A stretch of 47,020 nucleotides of DNA, taken from NCBI GenBank assembly GCA_028095925.1, contig JAOHCW010000009.1, positions 1 through 47,020 of the forward strand, given 5' to 3'. A program made the position numbers and the translations under genes. The notes beneath the pieces are model-generated. The model did not search any database, was not told where the DNA came from, and saw only the letters and a program-made list of their open reading frames with translations. Shown here one piece after another: positions 17,601-26,707 of the stretch. Position 1 is the first letter of the stretch; each line of letters starts with the position of its first letter. The DNA comes from Aquiluna sp. (GTDB lineage: Bacteria > Actinomycetota > Actinomycetes > Actinomycetales > Microbacteriaceae).

Positions 17601-19099
17601 CGTCTTTTCCTTGCAAACATCATCGCGGTGAAAATAAGTATTAGGGCGGCCACCAGCCAGTCAAAGACGGCCCCAACAGTCATGGCCGGGGTATTTCCCG
17701 TGTAGAGCGGCACCCGTTCGACCATCGCAGCTGGCGTGTACCACTCAACCTCTGAGAGCACCTCTCCATTTGGTAGGTAGATAACCGAAACCCCCACCGT
17801 CGATATGTTTACAACCGACCTGCCTGTTTCTATTGCCCTCAGCCGGGCGATAGCGGCCTGCTGATAGGTCTCGTCCGAGTAGCCAAAGTCCGCATTGTTG
17901 GTCTGAGAGAGAATCACCTGGGCTCCCGAGGTTGTCAGCTCTCTCAAAATTGAGTCTTCTGCAATCTCAAAGCAGATCAGGGTCCCGGCCACAAAGTCAT
18001 CAATCTCGTAGATTCCGTCACGAACACCGAAGCTGTAACCCTTTGGGATCATGTCGACAAGATCGGGGGCAAACATTCTCCAGAACTCCCGGTCAGGTGC
18101 ATACTCTGCAAACGGCACCGGCTGCTTTTTGTCGTAGTAGTCAACCGGACCAATCCCAGGAAGCCAGAGCAGGGTGGAGTTGAAGGACTCGTCCCCTCTG
18201 ACAGTTAGTGTTCCAAAAACAAACGGCGCGTCGACAGCTGCCGCGACCTCTTCAATCTTCGCTCTCGCGGTCTGCGACCTAAGCGGGTCGATATCGGAAG
18301 CGTTTTCAGGCCAAACCAAAAGGTCAATCTCGCCTGCCAGATCAGAGTCAAAGACCAGCTCGGTAGCGTCAATGTGGTTTTGCAAAATGGTGCCCTTGTC
18401 AACGTTCGAGAACAGTCCGGCATTGGCATTACCCTGCACGGCACCAATCACCTTTTCCCCCGCCTCTTGGGTGGTGAGACCCAAGGGGGTAATCACAGGA
18501 ATCAGCATTGTTGCAAGAGCCGTTGCCACAAATGCCCGCTTAGGTAATTTGCGGTCCGAGAAGTGCTTCACAAATAGCGCTAGCAATGCCCCAAGTAGGG
18601 CCATCACGAAGCTCAATAGAGATAGCCCTCCCCACCAAACCCAGTTGGCGAAGATGCTCTCTGCCTGGGTCATCGCAAGCTTCGACCAGGGGAAGCCGCC
18701 ATAGGGGAAGTTGTTGGCTGCAAACTCCCTAAAGGTCCATACCCCTGCTGCCACAAATGCAAAGGCAAAAACCTTTACGCCCTTTGGCTTGTAGCGCTGG
18801 TAGAGCCAGGACGTCAGCGCTGTCCCAAGGCCAAAATAGAGAGCCATCAGGGTGCTAAGTGCCAGGAGCGGCACTGGTCCCAAATACAGCGAGATCCACT
18901 CGATGTGGGAGATGTAAAAAGCCTGTCCGGCAACAAACCCAATCAGAAAGGACTTCCAGAAACCAACCCCGAGGGTGGCAAGAAGCACCAGAGCCGGAAT
19001 CAGAGGTGTGAGAACCCAAATGCTCTCGGTTGGAAACGTATAGAGCGCTACTAAACCACCGAGGGCCGCTAGGGGCAGTCGCCACAACATCTCGCGCAT
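17597..19099 (-). CDS. lnt: Apolipoprotein N-acyltransferase
   Basis: Lnt adds the third acyl chain to the N-terminal cysteine of lipoproteins at the outer face of the membrane. The 500-residue protein has about six N-terminal membrane helices, a nitrilase-like domain (roughly residues 205-465) and a final helix. The catalytic Glu-Lys-Cys triad is recognisable in WPENASD, the YDKKQPVPFAEY segment and GTLICFEI. Likely substrates here include CtaC and the FKBP lipoprotein. A TAGGCT box 6 bp before the ATG suggests its own leaderless promoter despite the operon context. Confidence 0.93.
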   Translation of the reverse strand: MREMLWRLPLAALGGLVALYTFPTESIWVLTPLIPALVLLATLGVGFWKSFLIGFVAGQAFYISHIEWISLYLGPVPLLALSTLMALYFGLGTALTSWLYQRYKPKGVKVFAFAFVAAGVWTFREFAANNFPYGGFPWSKLAMTQAESIFANWVWWGGLSLLSFVMALLGALLALFVKHFSDRKLPKRAFVATALATMLIPVITPLGLTTQEAGEKVIGAVQGNANAGLFSNVDKGTILQNHIDATELVFDSDLAGEIDLLVWPENASDIDPLRSQTARAKIEEVAAAVDAPFVFGTLTVRGDESFNSTLLWLPGIGPVDYYDKKQPVPFAEYAPDREFWRMFAPDLVDMIPKGYSFGVRDGIYEIDDFVAGTLICFEIAEDSILRELTTSGAQVILSQTNNADFGYSDETYQQAAIARLRAIETGRSVVNISTVGVSVIYLPNGEVLSEVEWYTPAAMVERVPLYTGNTPAMTVGAVFDWLVAALILIFTAMMFARKRR

Positions 19100-19105
19100 G
19101 TGAAC

Positions 19106-19111
19106 AGCCTA
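19106..19111 (-). promoter_or_regulatory. -10 box (TAGGCT), internal leaderless promoter of lnt-ppm1
   Basis: On the minus strand TAGGCT ends 6 bp before the lnt ATG (19099-19097). It lies in the 16-bp gap after the helicase stop. Confidence 0.4.
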
Positions 19112-19115
19112 ATTT

Positions 19116-21569
19116 CTATAGGTAGTAGCTGTAGGCGACGATGCCCCGCTTCACAAGGTCAATTGCGCGGTAGCTGGTCTCGGCTAGCTCGGGATCTGCG
19201 GACTGCGAAAGCTGATCTAAGAGGTCAATGATCTGCTTGCTCCAGCGGATGAAATCGCCTGCGAGCAATCCGGCAAGTTTGAGTGCGTCATCAAGTCTGC
19301 TGCCCGTTGCCCAGCGATAGATGGCCCAGGTAAGCCCAAGGTCTAGAGGCTGCTCCTTTTTGAGACGATGACGCTCTTGAAGTTCCAAGAGGTCCTCCTG
19401 AATGCGCTCGGTTCTCTCCAGTGCATCACGGAAGTTCCCCTTTGGCAGCTTCGGCTCAAACTCCCCCTCGTCCGAGCGTCCCTCATAGACAAGCGACGCA
19501 GCCATGGCCGCCATGGCCGCAGGATCTAGGTCTTTCCATGCTCCATGATTGATGCACTCGGCGATTAGCAGGTCGCGCTCGCCATAGATCTTGGAGAGTC
19601 TTGCACCAGAGGTCGTTACCTCGTACTCGCCCTTTTCCTCGCGGAGGTAATCAAGGTCGGCTAATAGGTCGCAGATTCGGTCGAATACCTTTGCGACCTG
19701 ACCTGTCTTTTGGTCCATGTCTCTAAGCGAGGCATCTACCTCACGCTTGAGTTTGAAATAGCGCTCTCCCCACCTGGCATGAACCTCTCGATCGGAGCAC
19801 TGATGGCAAGGGTGCCCGCGGAGTTCCTTACGCAGTCTGCCCAGCTGAGATTCAATGGTGCGCATCTGCTTGGTTTGGCGAATGTCGTTGCCGACCCTCA
19901 CCCGTATTCGAGCGCTCTCGCGCTCAAGGTCGGAGATCTCTCTGCGGATGCGCGCATATTCCTTGAAATCTCCCAGGTGACAGCTCAAGGCGTCCTCGTA
20001 GCCCTTGAGCGATTCCTGCTTGTCCTTTATTACCTGCGCCACTCCAACAACTGACCTATCCGCCTGGAACTGGGCAAACGAGCGCTCCAGCACTTCGCGC
20101 GCTCGATCCTTTCCAAATGCGGCAATCAGGTTCACCGCCATGTTGTAGGTCGGGCGGAAGGAGCTGTTGAGAGGGTAGGTCCGCTTGGATGCGAGGCCAG
20201 CAACGATATTTGGGTCGAGCTGTGCTCCCCAGAGCACCACCGAGTGACCCTCGGTGTCAATTCCTCTGCGGCCTGCGCGTCCGGTGAGCTGGGTGTACTC
20301 GCCCGCCGTGATGTTGACCCTAGATTCGCCGTTGTATTTGTCGAGCCGCTCGAGAACTACCGTTCTTGCTGGCATGTTGATGCCAAGAGCAAGGGTCTCG
20401 GTTGCGAAAACCACCCTCACAAGCTTTCTTAGAAAGAGCTCCTCAACGACCTCCTTGAATGCCGGCAGCATGCCAGCGTGGTGCGAGGCAAAGCCTCGCT
20501 CTAGGGACTCGAGCCACTCGAAGTAGCCGAGGGTGTCTAAGTCTTCGTCTGAAATTGAGGAGCAACGGGCTTCAACCAGTGACCTGATCTCCTGCTGCTC
20601 CTCTTTGGATGTAAGCCGAATACCGGCGCGCCTGCAGTTGATGACGGCCTGATCGCAGCCCGCGCGGGAAAAGATAAAGAAGATAGCCGGAAGCAGCTGA
20701 AGATCTTCGAGCTTCTCGACAATTTCTGGCTTGTCTAGGCGGGGAAAGTTTCTTTGATTTGGGTTAGAACGGCTATCACCCCTGCCCTTTCCATACTTTC
20801 CCCGACTTCGAATTGGCGAACGGGAACGGGCCTGGTGTTTTTGGGTCAGCTCTGGGTTGACCCGCAGCTGGCCGCTTCCGTTTTCGAATAGTTCCAGCAG
20901 TTCGTCACCGAATAGCACGTGCTGGTGAAGCGGCACCGGCCGATGCTCGGACACGATGATCTGAGTGTTACCTCTTACTTCTGCGAGCCAGGCACCAAAC
21001 TCCTCGGCGTTAGAAACTGTCGCCGAGAGAGAAACCACCTTCACGTATTTGGGGAGGTGGAGAATCACCTCTTCCCAAACCGCTCCCCTAAATCTGTCGG
21101 CGAGGTAGTGAACCTCGTCCATCACCACAAACCCAAGGTCCTTGAGTGTCCTGGAGGTGGCATAGATCATGTTTCTGAGCACCTCGGTGGTCATGACAAC
21201 TATCTGAGCATCGGAGTTGTTGTTGTTATCGCCCGTTAGGAGCCCAACCCGCTCCTTGCCATAGCGCTTGACGAGCTCGGCAAACTTTTGATTGCTAAGC
21301 GCCTTTATCGGGGTGGTGTAGAAGACTTTCTGACCAGAGGCCAGCGCAAGGTGAATGGCAAACTCCCCCACGATTGTCTTGCCGGCACCTGTAGGTGCTG
21401 CCACCAACACCCCATGGCCGCCCTCAAGTGCTCTACAAGCTTGCTCTTGAAAATCGTCCAGGGGAAAGGCAAGTTCGGCACTGAAAAGCTCAAACTCGGG
21501 GAACTTGGCCTTACTCTTTGCCTTTTTGTAGCGCTCCGCCGGGCTCGGCTCAGTCGAGCTCGAGGTCAT
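19116..21569 (-). CDS. helY: Ski2/Mtr4-like DEAD/DEAH-box helicase (HelY family)
   Basis: An 817-residue superfamily 2 helicase, probably acting on RNA. The RecA1 domain has the Walker A APTGAGKT and DEVH box (MDEVHYL). The RecA2 domain has ATETLALGINMPARTV and the motif VI QLTGRAGRRGID. A basic, low-complexity insert (residues ~240-275, RSRSPIRSRGKYGKGRG) separates the two. The C-terminal ~350 residues include a CHQCSDR turn and helical segments as in actinobacterial HelY. Its start overlaps the tatC 3' end by 20 bp, a standard gene order in Actinobacteria. Confidence 0.93.
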   Translation of the reverse strand: MTSSSTEPSPAERYKKAKSKAKFPEFELFSAELAFPLDDFQEQACRALEGGHGVLVAAPTGAGKTIVGEFAIHLALASGQKVFYTTPIKALSNQKFAELVKRYGKERVGLLTGDNNNNSDAQIVVMTTEVLRNMIYATSRTLKDLGFVVMDEVHYLADRFRGAVWEEVILHLPKYVKVVSLSATVSNAEEFGAWLAEVRGNTQIIVSEHRPVPLHQHVLFGDELLELFENGSGQLRVNPELTQKHQARSRSPIRSRGKYGKGRGDSRSNPNQRNFPRLDKPEIVEKLEDLQLLPAIFFIFSRAGCDQAVINCRRAGIRLTSKEEQQEIRSLVEARCSSISDEDLDTLGYFEWLESLERGFASHHAGMLPAFKEVVEELFLRKLVRVVFATETLALGINMPARTVVLERLDKYNGESRVNITAGEYTQLTGRAGRRGIDTEGHSVVLWGAQLDPNIVAGLASKRTYPLNSSFRPTYNMAVNLIAAFGKDRAREVLERSFAQFQADRSVVGVAQVIKDKQESLKGYEDALSCHLGDFKEYARIRREISDLERESARIRVRVGNDIRQTKQMRTIESQLGRLRKELRGHPCHQCSDREVHARWGERYFKLKREVDASLRDMDQKTGQVAKVFDRICDLLADLDYLREEKGEYEVTTSGARLSKIYGERDLLIAECINHGAWKDLDPAAMAAMAASLVYEGRSDEGEFEPKLPKGNFRDALERTERIQEDLLELQERHRLKKEQPLDLGLTWAIYRWATGSRLDDALKLAGLLAGDFIRWSKQIIDLLDQLSQSADPELAETSYRAIDLVKRGIVAYSYYL

Positions 21570-22341
21570 CGGCGCCCACCAACTTAGCTAGTTTGCGTTC
21601 CCTGCGCTTGTCGTTGGCCATCGCAATTCCGATTGCCGAGAAGTACAGGGCGCTCAGCGGTGCCATGAGCAGGAACATGGTCATTGGCTCGGCAGTTGGG
21701 GTAGCGAGAGCGGACACCACGGCAATGATGAAGAGGGCAAGACGCCATGACTTCAGGATTCCCCGACCGGTAGCAAGACCGGCAAAATTTAGAAGCACCA
21801 AAACCACTGGCATCACAAACGCGATGCCAAAAATCAGCAGAATGCGAATGGCGAAGAGGATGTATTCGCTCGCGTTAATGACGTTTGAGCTTCCTTCAGG
21901 GGTGAAGCCGATAAGCACGACCACAAACCCCGGTAGTGAGGTCCAGGCTAGGGCCGTACCCGCTAAGAACAGCGGTACAGCGGCGACGGTGAATCCAGTC
22001 GCGTAGCGCTTTTCCTTCTGCTTTAGCCCGGGGGCTATAAAGGCCCAGAAGTTCCAGAGCCAAACCGGTGAGGTGAGTATCACTCCGAGGAAGATCGAGA
22101 TTTGAATGCGCAGGTCAAAAGCGGAAACCACGGTTCCGAAGTTGACGATCGCTTCGATTCCCCGTCGCTCTGTAACATCAAGAAGCGGCTGCTGGAGAAT
22201 CTTAAAAACCGGATCGAAGAGGAACCAGCCAACCACTGAGCCAGCCAGAATAAAACCCGCCGACCATGAAAGACGCTTTCTCAGCTCCCTTAGGTGGGAG
22301 CCAAGGCTCATTCGGCGCTCTTTGTCTTTGCGCCGGGCCAT
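21550..22341 (-). CDS. tatC: Sec-independent protein translocase TatC
   Basis: TatC recognises twin-arginine signal peptides and forms the Tat translocase with TatA/B. The 263-residue protein has six membrane helices. The N-terminal SLGSHLRELRKRL motif and the periplasmic FxPG-like region (FIAPGLKQKEKRY) are conserved. A likely client here is the Rieske protein QcrA. It overlaps tatA by 1 bp and the helicase gene by 20 bp. Confidence 0.96.
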   Translation of the reverse strand: MARRKDKERRMSLGSHLRELRKRLSWSAGFILAGSVVGWFLFDPVFKILQQPLLDVTERRGIEAIVNFGTVVSAFDLRIQISIFLGVILTSPVWLWNFWAFIAPGLKQKEKRYATGFTVAAVPLFLAGTALAWTSLPGFVVVLIGFTPEGSSNVINASEYILFAIRILLIFGIAFVMPVVLVLLNFAGLATGRGILKSWRLALFIIAVVSALATPTAEPMTMFLLMAPLSALYFSAIGIAMANDKRRERKLAKLVGADDLELD

Positions 22342-22532
22342 TAGTCTTGCTTCTTCTCGCTCTCGCTGGCCTCGTTGGCGACCTCAGTGGGCTCGCCGTT
22401 TTTGTCGATTTCTTTCTTGAAGATGCGCATCGACTGAGCCGCGCTCTTTGCTAGAGCTGGAAGCTTCGGCGCTCCCCAAAGCAACAGGACGATTGCAAGA
22501 ATGATGATCCATTCCCAGCCTTGAAGTCTCAT
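22341..22532 (-). CDS. tatA: Sec-independent protein translocase TatA
   Basis: A 63-residue pore-forming Tat subunit with one N-terminal membrane helix (WEWIIILAIVLLLW), a hinge, an amphipathic helix (KLPALAKSAAQSMRIFKKEI) and an acidic tail. The hinge reads WGAPKLP where most TatA proteins have FG-x-x-KLP, so the usual Phe is Trp. It is coupled to tatC by a 1-bp overlap. No separate tatB is in the window. Confidence 0.92.
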   Translation of the reverse strand: MRLQGWEWIIILAIVLLLWGAPKLPALAKSAAQSMRIFKKEIDKNGEPTEVANEASESEKKQD

Positions 22533-22534
22533 GC

Positions 22535-22846
22535 CTACCTCTTATCTATTTCGATGTCTCGAATCCGCTGTACCAGTCTACGCTGTCGGGCCTCGGCTTT
22601 TCGTGCTCTTGCACGTTTGAGAGCTTGTCTCTCTGTAATAACTCTAACTAGGTCCGAGCGGTTAGTTGGCACCGTAGGGGTCGGATCGTTATGTTCGGCC
22701 GCAGCGATATCGGCAATTAAACCTTTAGCCCTATCTAGCTGGACCTTGAGGGCCCGAATCGCTAAGAAGATGCGGTAGCCGCTGAGCCCGAGTGCGTATA
22801 GGCCACCCAGCACGGCGACCCAGATTGCGATGGTGGTCGGGTCCAT
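22535..22846 (-). CDS. Small membrane protein of unknown function between pafC and tatA
   Basis: I do not recognise a family. The 103-residue product has one N-terminal membrane helix (about residues 5-30, IAIWVAVLGGLYALGLSGYR) and a long, basic, probably helical C-terminal tail rich in Arg, Lys and Ala (ERQALKRARARKAEARQRR). The ATG overlaps the pafC stop (TGATG), and tatA begins 2 bp after its stop, so it is part of the same transcript. Its position between pafBC and tatAC suggests lineage conservation but gives no function. Confidence 0.75.
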   Translation of the reverse strand: MDPTTIAIWVAVLGGLYALGLSGYRIFLAIRALKVQLDRAKGLIADIAAAEHNDPTPTVPTNRSDLVRVITERQALKRARARKAEARQRRLVQRIRDIEIDKR

Positions 22847-23808
22847 CAGTCCTCGTCCCCTGGCGCACTGGCACCTGCAAGAGCACGCTGCGCAAAGTCT
22901 CTGACCGCTGACCTAGCGCTCTCTGGGGCAATTACCTTCACCATGCCACCATACTTTGCCACATGCCTGCCAAGTGCTGCCAAGTTGCCGACCCGTATCG
23001 AACCATGCAATTGGTCGCCAGTTCGCTTTGTGTTACCTGCCACTGGAAAGTTCCAAAAAATCTCCGCCGCTTCGGCGCTCGCAGTTACCTCCACAATCTG
23101 CTCCTCTGTGACCTCGCCAAAGACCTCCTCGGGAATCGGAAGGCCCTTTGTCTTTTCAGGAATGGAATTGCCGGTGATGGTAAGACTTTGGATCCTGTCA
23201 AGTCGGAAGGCCCTCAGCTCTCCACTTGTTCTGCAGAAACCGCGCAGGTAGTGGCGACGGCCGATGAAGTCTATCCGGAGCGGGTCGATGGTTCGCGAGG
23301 ACTTGGCTCCGGTTTGATTGATGTATTCGCACTTAATAGCAAGCTCTTTCCTCATCGCCTCCTGCAGAGTCTCAATCTGCTCGGTTAGGCGCGATGGGAT
23401 GTGGGAGGTGGCCGAGGCGGGAGAGCTCTCACTGATTAGTGCCCTGAGAGCCTGCAGGTCTGCATCAGCCTTGAACTGCGGAATTGCGGCTAGGTAGTCC
23501 AGGCCAATTGCAATAGAGCTCAGCTGTCTCCTGGACAGTGAAGGCGGTTCGCTCAGGGATGACATGCCTTGCGAGAGCGACACGTAGCCCTCGGCAAGCT
23601 CTTCAACGTCAACATAGAAGTGGGTCTCGCAGTTCTTGACGTCCTCACTATTGGCAACGGCCATGACGGCTTTCTCGATGGCCGCCTCACTAACATCAAA
23701 GAGCTCGGCGAGGTCGCTCACCCGCTGGTCGCCATCGCGAAGCACCGTCCCGACAATTGACAGTGAGAGATTGAATAGCTCAACGCCATCTAATTCCTGC
23801 TTAGGCAT
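22846..23808 (-). CDS. pafC: WYL-domain transcriptional regulator PafC
   Basis: PafC pairs with PafB to activate the LexA-independent DNA-damage response of Actinobacteria. The ~320-residue protein has an N-terminal helix-turn-helix region (about residues 20-70, VSDLAELFDVSEAAIEKAV), a WYL domain (ECEYINQTGAKSSRTIDPLRI, GRRHYLRGFC) and a WCX extension. The ATG at 23808 overlaps the pafB stop by 8 bp; a TTG three codons earlier (23817) is an alternative. No pafA, pup or proteasome gene is adjacent. Confidence 0.92.
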   Translation of the reverse strand: MPKQELDGVELFNLSLSIVGTVLRDGDQRVSDLAELFDVSEAAIEKAVMAVANSEDVKNCETHFYVDVEELAEGYVSLSQGMSSLSEPPSLSRRQLSSIAIGLDYLAAIPQFKADADLQALRALISESSPASATSHIPSRLTEQIETLQEAMRKELAIKCEYINQTGAKSSRTIDPLRIDFIGRRHYLRGFCRTSGELRAFRLDRIQSLTITGNSIPEKTKGLPIPEEVFGEVTEEQIVEVTASAEAAEIFWNFPVAGNTKRTGDQLHGSIRVGNLAALGRHVAKYGGMVKVIAPESARSAVRDFAQRALAGASAPGDED

Positions 23809-24739
23809 GAGACGCAATCACCGCCTCAAATCCCGCCCTGATTCGATCAGCCAAAGACTTTGGGCTTATTACCTTTAGGTCCGCTCCAAACTCCATGAAG
23901 TCCTCGGCCATCAGCGCCTCATCCATGTAGTTGAGCTCCACCTGCTCTCTTTCTGAGCCAAAGTGCCACCAGGCCTCGCTATCGGGGACTATCTCGATCA
24001 CTGCAACATTCGATGCGGCATAGGCAACCAGGTCCTGCTCAGCGCGGGTAATCACGGCCTCACTGGGAGGAGAAAATAAAGCCTCGGTGTCCCTGACCTT
24101 GCTAACGATTCTGCGGAGCAAAAAGTTCTTTACGGCCTCACGCTCCCGGGCAAGCAAGACCCACTCCCCCTCAATCAGGCGCAACTTGAGCGGCTCCACC
24201 TCTCGCACAGACTGAATGCCATCGCTCTTGCGGTATTCGAAAACGACTGTTGTCGATGCGCTGATGGCGTCGGCTAACGGCCCAAAAGATTCGTGCTTTG
24301 CAACAAGGCGCGGTGAGATGTGCTGCAGCTGCCTGTCTATCTCGACCATTCCCCGAGACTTCAGCCGGGTTAGGCTGCTGCGAGCTGCGCTGCCAAAGAT
24401 TTGCGTGTTCCATGATCTCGCCGCAAGTTCCACTAGGCCAAGCTGCTTGGGGTTTAGCTCAAACTCTGCAGGCCAAACGAAGGCTCCACGGCTGATCAGA
24501 TAGCGGGCACTCTCGCCCTCTTCGAAGGCGTCGTTGTTTCTTACCTCCAGCTGCACTCCCACGTTGCGTAGCGCCTTTTTGTCTCTGTCAAACATCTTCT
24601 CGAGAGCATCGCCACCACTTGATTCCCGATAGGCAGGCACAGCATCAAAGAGATCCTGCTTACTAAGCCCTATTACGGGAGAGGCAAGCAGACAGCAGGT
24701 CAGGGTAAAGAGGCGCTCAGCTGGAGATTGCTTTGCCAC
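23801..24739 (-). CDS. pafB: WYL-domain transcriptional regulator PafB
   Basis: PafB is the partner of PafC; in mycobacteria the pair switches on DNA-repair genes when single-stranded DNA accumulates. The 312-residue protein begins with a winged-helix region containing ERLFTLTCCLLAS and the ALEKMFDRDKKALRNVGVQLE segment. The WYL domain follows (VVFEYRKSDGIQSVREVEPLKLRL, WVLLAR). It starts with GTG behind a strong GGGGG ribosome-binding site and lies 21 bp downstream of the FKBP gene. Confidence 0.93.
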   Translation of the reverse strand: MAKQSPAERLFTLTCCLLASPVIGLSKQDLFDAVPAYRESSGGDALEKMFDRDKKALRNVGVQLEVRNNDAFEEGESARYLISRGAFVWPAEFELNPKQLGLVELAARSWNTQIFGSAARSSLTRLKSRGMVEIDRQLQHISPRLVAKHESFGPLADAISASTTVVFEYRKSDGIQSVREVEPLKLRLIEGEWVLLAREREAVKNFLLRRIVSKVRDTEALFSPPSEAVITRAEQDLVAYAASNVAVIEIVPDSEAWWHFGSEREQVELNYMDEALMAEDFMEFGADLKVISPKSLADRIRAGFEAVIASHA

Positions 24740-24760
24740 CTTGCCCCCTAGGTCTTTTAG

Positions 24761-25726
24761 CTAGTCCTTACCCAAAACGTCAATTACAAATATCAGGGTA
24801 GAACCTGGTGGTATCGAGCCCTGTGCTGAATCGCCGTAGCCGAGATCTGGTGGAATCACGGCAATGACCTGTGACCCAACCTTGACTCCCTCAAGTGCTT
24901 GGACAAAGCCCTCGATCAATGAATTTGAGGAGACGGTAAAGCTGGCCGGTGAGATGCGATCCCACGAGTTGTCGAACTGTTCGCCCTCCCAGGTCCAACC
25001 CGCGTAGTGAACAACTACCTGGTCGCCAATCTCGATTGGTTCTCCAGTTCCCTCAATCAATACTGTCCTGCGGAACTCGCTGGGAGCATCCTCTGCGGGG
25101 ACCTGAATACCTGGTTGACCCTGTGGTGCGAGGATCACGGTTGGCATACCGGCCTCCGCTGCCCTAGCGTCACCCACGGCTCTTGGTAGGAAGGCATCCA
25201 GCACGTCGAAGACAAAGATGATGCCATCAGTGGCCTCTATGCCAAGCGCTGGGATTCCTGCAGAGTCGTGGGCGGCCTCGGGGTTAAGTAGCACAGCAAC
25301 CCTCGAGCCAACCTGCACGCCGGTAAGGGCCTTGCAGAAGTCCGGGCTGTTTCCCTGAACAAGGTCTTGGAAGATGTAGTCGTCGGTTGTGAAGTCGCTT
25401 GCCTGGAACTGCTCACCGGTTGCAGCATTGAAGCCTGCGTAGTGGAGCGAGACTCGCTGACCACCCACGATTGCACCACCAGATCCCTCAATGATGACCT
25501 TGGTCTCTACTCCTGTGCCCTCAAGCGGATAGGGGAAGCTAACCTCTGGCTGCTGACCCAGCTCTCCCGCTGCTGAAATCAAGTCAGCAGCATCGCCCGT
25601 GGAGTATGTCTCGCAGTAGTTCTCAAGCTTGGTGGACATCTGCGCATAGCCCTGGGGCTCAGTCTCTGCAGCTGCGCAGCCAGCGATCAGCAACACGGGC
25701 GCAATAAGTGCCAGAAGTTTTTTCAA
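24761..25726 (-). CDS. FKBP-type peptidyl-prolyl isomerase lipoprotein, two domains
   Basis: A 321-residue extracytoplasmic prolyl isomerase, probably assisting folding of secreted proteins. The N-terminus is a lipoprotein signal with IAGC lipobox. Domain 1 (about residues 70-185, SLHYAGFNAATGEQF) is divergent and lacks the GYG motif. Domain 2 (about 215-320, VVHYAGWTWEGEQFDNS, GYGDSAQGSIPPGSTLIF) keeps the active-site pattern. It starts with TTG behind an AAGGGAA ribosome-binding site. In related genomes this gene normally sits between pafA and pafB. Confidence 0.9.
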   Translation of the reverse strand: MKKLLALIAPVLLIAGCAAAETEPQGYAQMSTKLENYCETYSTGDAADLISAAGELGQQPEVSFPYPLEGTGVETKVIIEGSGGAIVGGQRVSLHYAGFNAATGEQFQASDFTTDDYIFQDLVQGNSPDFCKALTGVQVGSRVAVLLNPEAAHDSAGIPALGIEATDGIIFVFDVLDAFLPRAVGDARAAEAGMPTVILAPQGQPGIQVPAEDAPSEFRRTVLIEGTGEPIEIGDQVVVHYAGWTWEGEQFDNSWDRISPASFTVSSNSLIEGFVQALEGVKVGSQVIAVIPPDLGYGDSAQGSIPPGSTLIFVIDVLGKD

Positions 25727-25744
25727 TGGGTTCCCTTCGATTTC

Positions 25745-26707
25745 CTAATTCTTCCGCTTATCGGTCTCGGATGTGACCTTTCTCACGGTCTTTCTCAGCT
25801 TTTTCTCACCGATTGGCCTTACCCCCATGGCCTCGGGAAGCCAGGAGTCCATATCCGCGTCCGTAAACTCCGCCTTGTTGACCCTTCTGGTTCTGAAGTC
25901 TGGCAGCTCGGTGTCATCAGCTAGCCGCCTTGCGGTCATCAAAAAGCCGGTGTGGCCGATCATGCGGTGCTCTGGCCTCACGGCAAGCCCTTCAAGGTGC
26001 CATGGTCGAACCGTGGTTTCAAATGCGCTTGGGTCAGTGAAGCCACCTAGTGACTTAATCTCCTCGACGGTCCTGCTCAGCTGCGTGACGGTGGCAACGT
26101 AGACAACGAGCACTCCACCCGGCCTAAGCCCAGCATGGACTGCCTCAACGCACTCCCAGGGAGCCAACATGTCCAGGATTGCTCGATCTGCGCTCTTGGC
26201 ATCTATAGCCAGCGGCAACTGCTCCTGGAGCTTGCCAATTCTTACGGTCCAGTTCTTGGGCTCTCCATCAAGGAAGTTAGCTACGTTTGCCTTTGCAATC
26301 TGGGCAAACTCCTCGCGGACCTCGAACGAGTGAAGGTGGCCTGAGTCGCCGATTGCCCTCAGCAGGTATGCGGAGAGTGCTCCCGAGCCAACACCAGCTT
26401 CAATTACGGTTGCACCTGGGAAAATGTCTCCCTCGACAATGATTTGTGCAGCGTCCTTTGGGTAGATGATCTGGGCCCCTCTGGGCATCGACAACACGTA
26501 GTTAGACAGCAGCGGCTTTAGAACCAGGTACTTGTCGCCGTTGCGGTTTTCGATAACAGAACCGGAGGGAATGCCAATGATCTGGTCGTGGTGAATATCG
26601 CCCTTATGGGTGCCAAGCTTGCCGCCGACCTCGAGCACGATGGTATTCATCTTGCCCTTGGGGCCAGTTAGCTGAGCCCTATCCCCTGCCTTGAATATCT
26701 CACTCAT
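25745..26707 (-). CDS. trmI: tRNA (adenine-58-N1)-methyltransferase TrmI
   Basis: TrmI methylates A58 in the T-loop of tRNAs using S-adenosylmethionine. The 320-residue protein has an N-terminal beta domain (GDRAQLTGPKGK, THKGDIHHDQIIG) and a Rossmann methyltransferase domain with VIEAGVGSGALS as the SAM-binding loop and AILDMLAPWE. In most Actinobacteria it is followed by the proteasome ATPase gene arc; here the FKBP gene comes next after 18 bp. The ATG overlaps the HAD gene by 8 bp. Confidence 0.94.
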   Translation of the reverse strand: MSEIFKAGDRAQLTGPKGKMNTIVLEVGGKLGTHKGDIHHDQIIGIPSGSVIENRNGDKYLVLKPLLSNYVLSMPRGAQIIYPKDAAQIIVEGDIFPGATVIEAGVGSGALSAYLLRAIGDSGHLHSFEVREEFAQIAKANVANFLDGEPKNWTVRIGKLQEQLPLAIDAKSADRAILDMLAPWECVEAVHAGLRPGGVLVVYVATVTQLSRTVEEIKSLGGFTDPSAFETTVRPWHLEGLAVRPEHRMIGHTGFLMTARRLADDTELPDFRTRRVNKAEFTDADMDSWLPEAMGVRPIGEKKLRKTVRKVTSETDKRKN

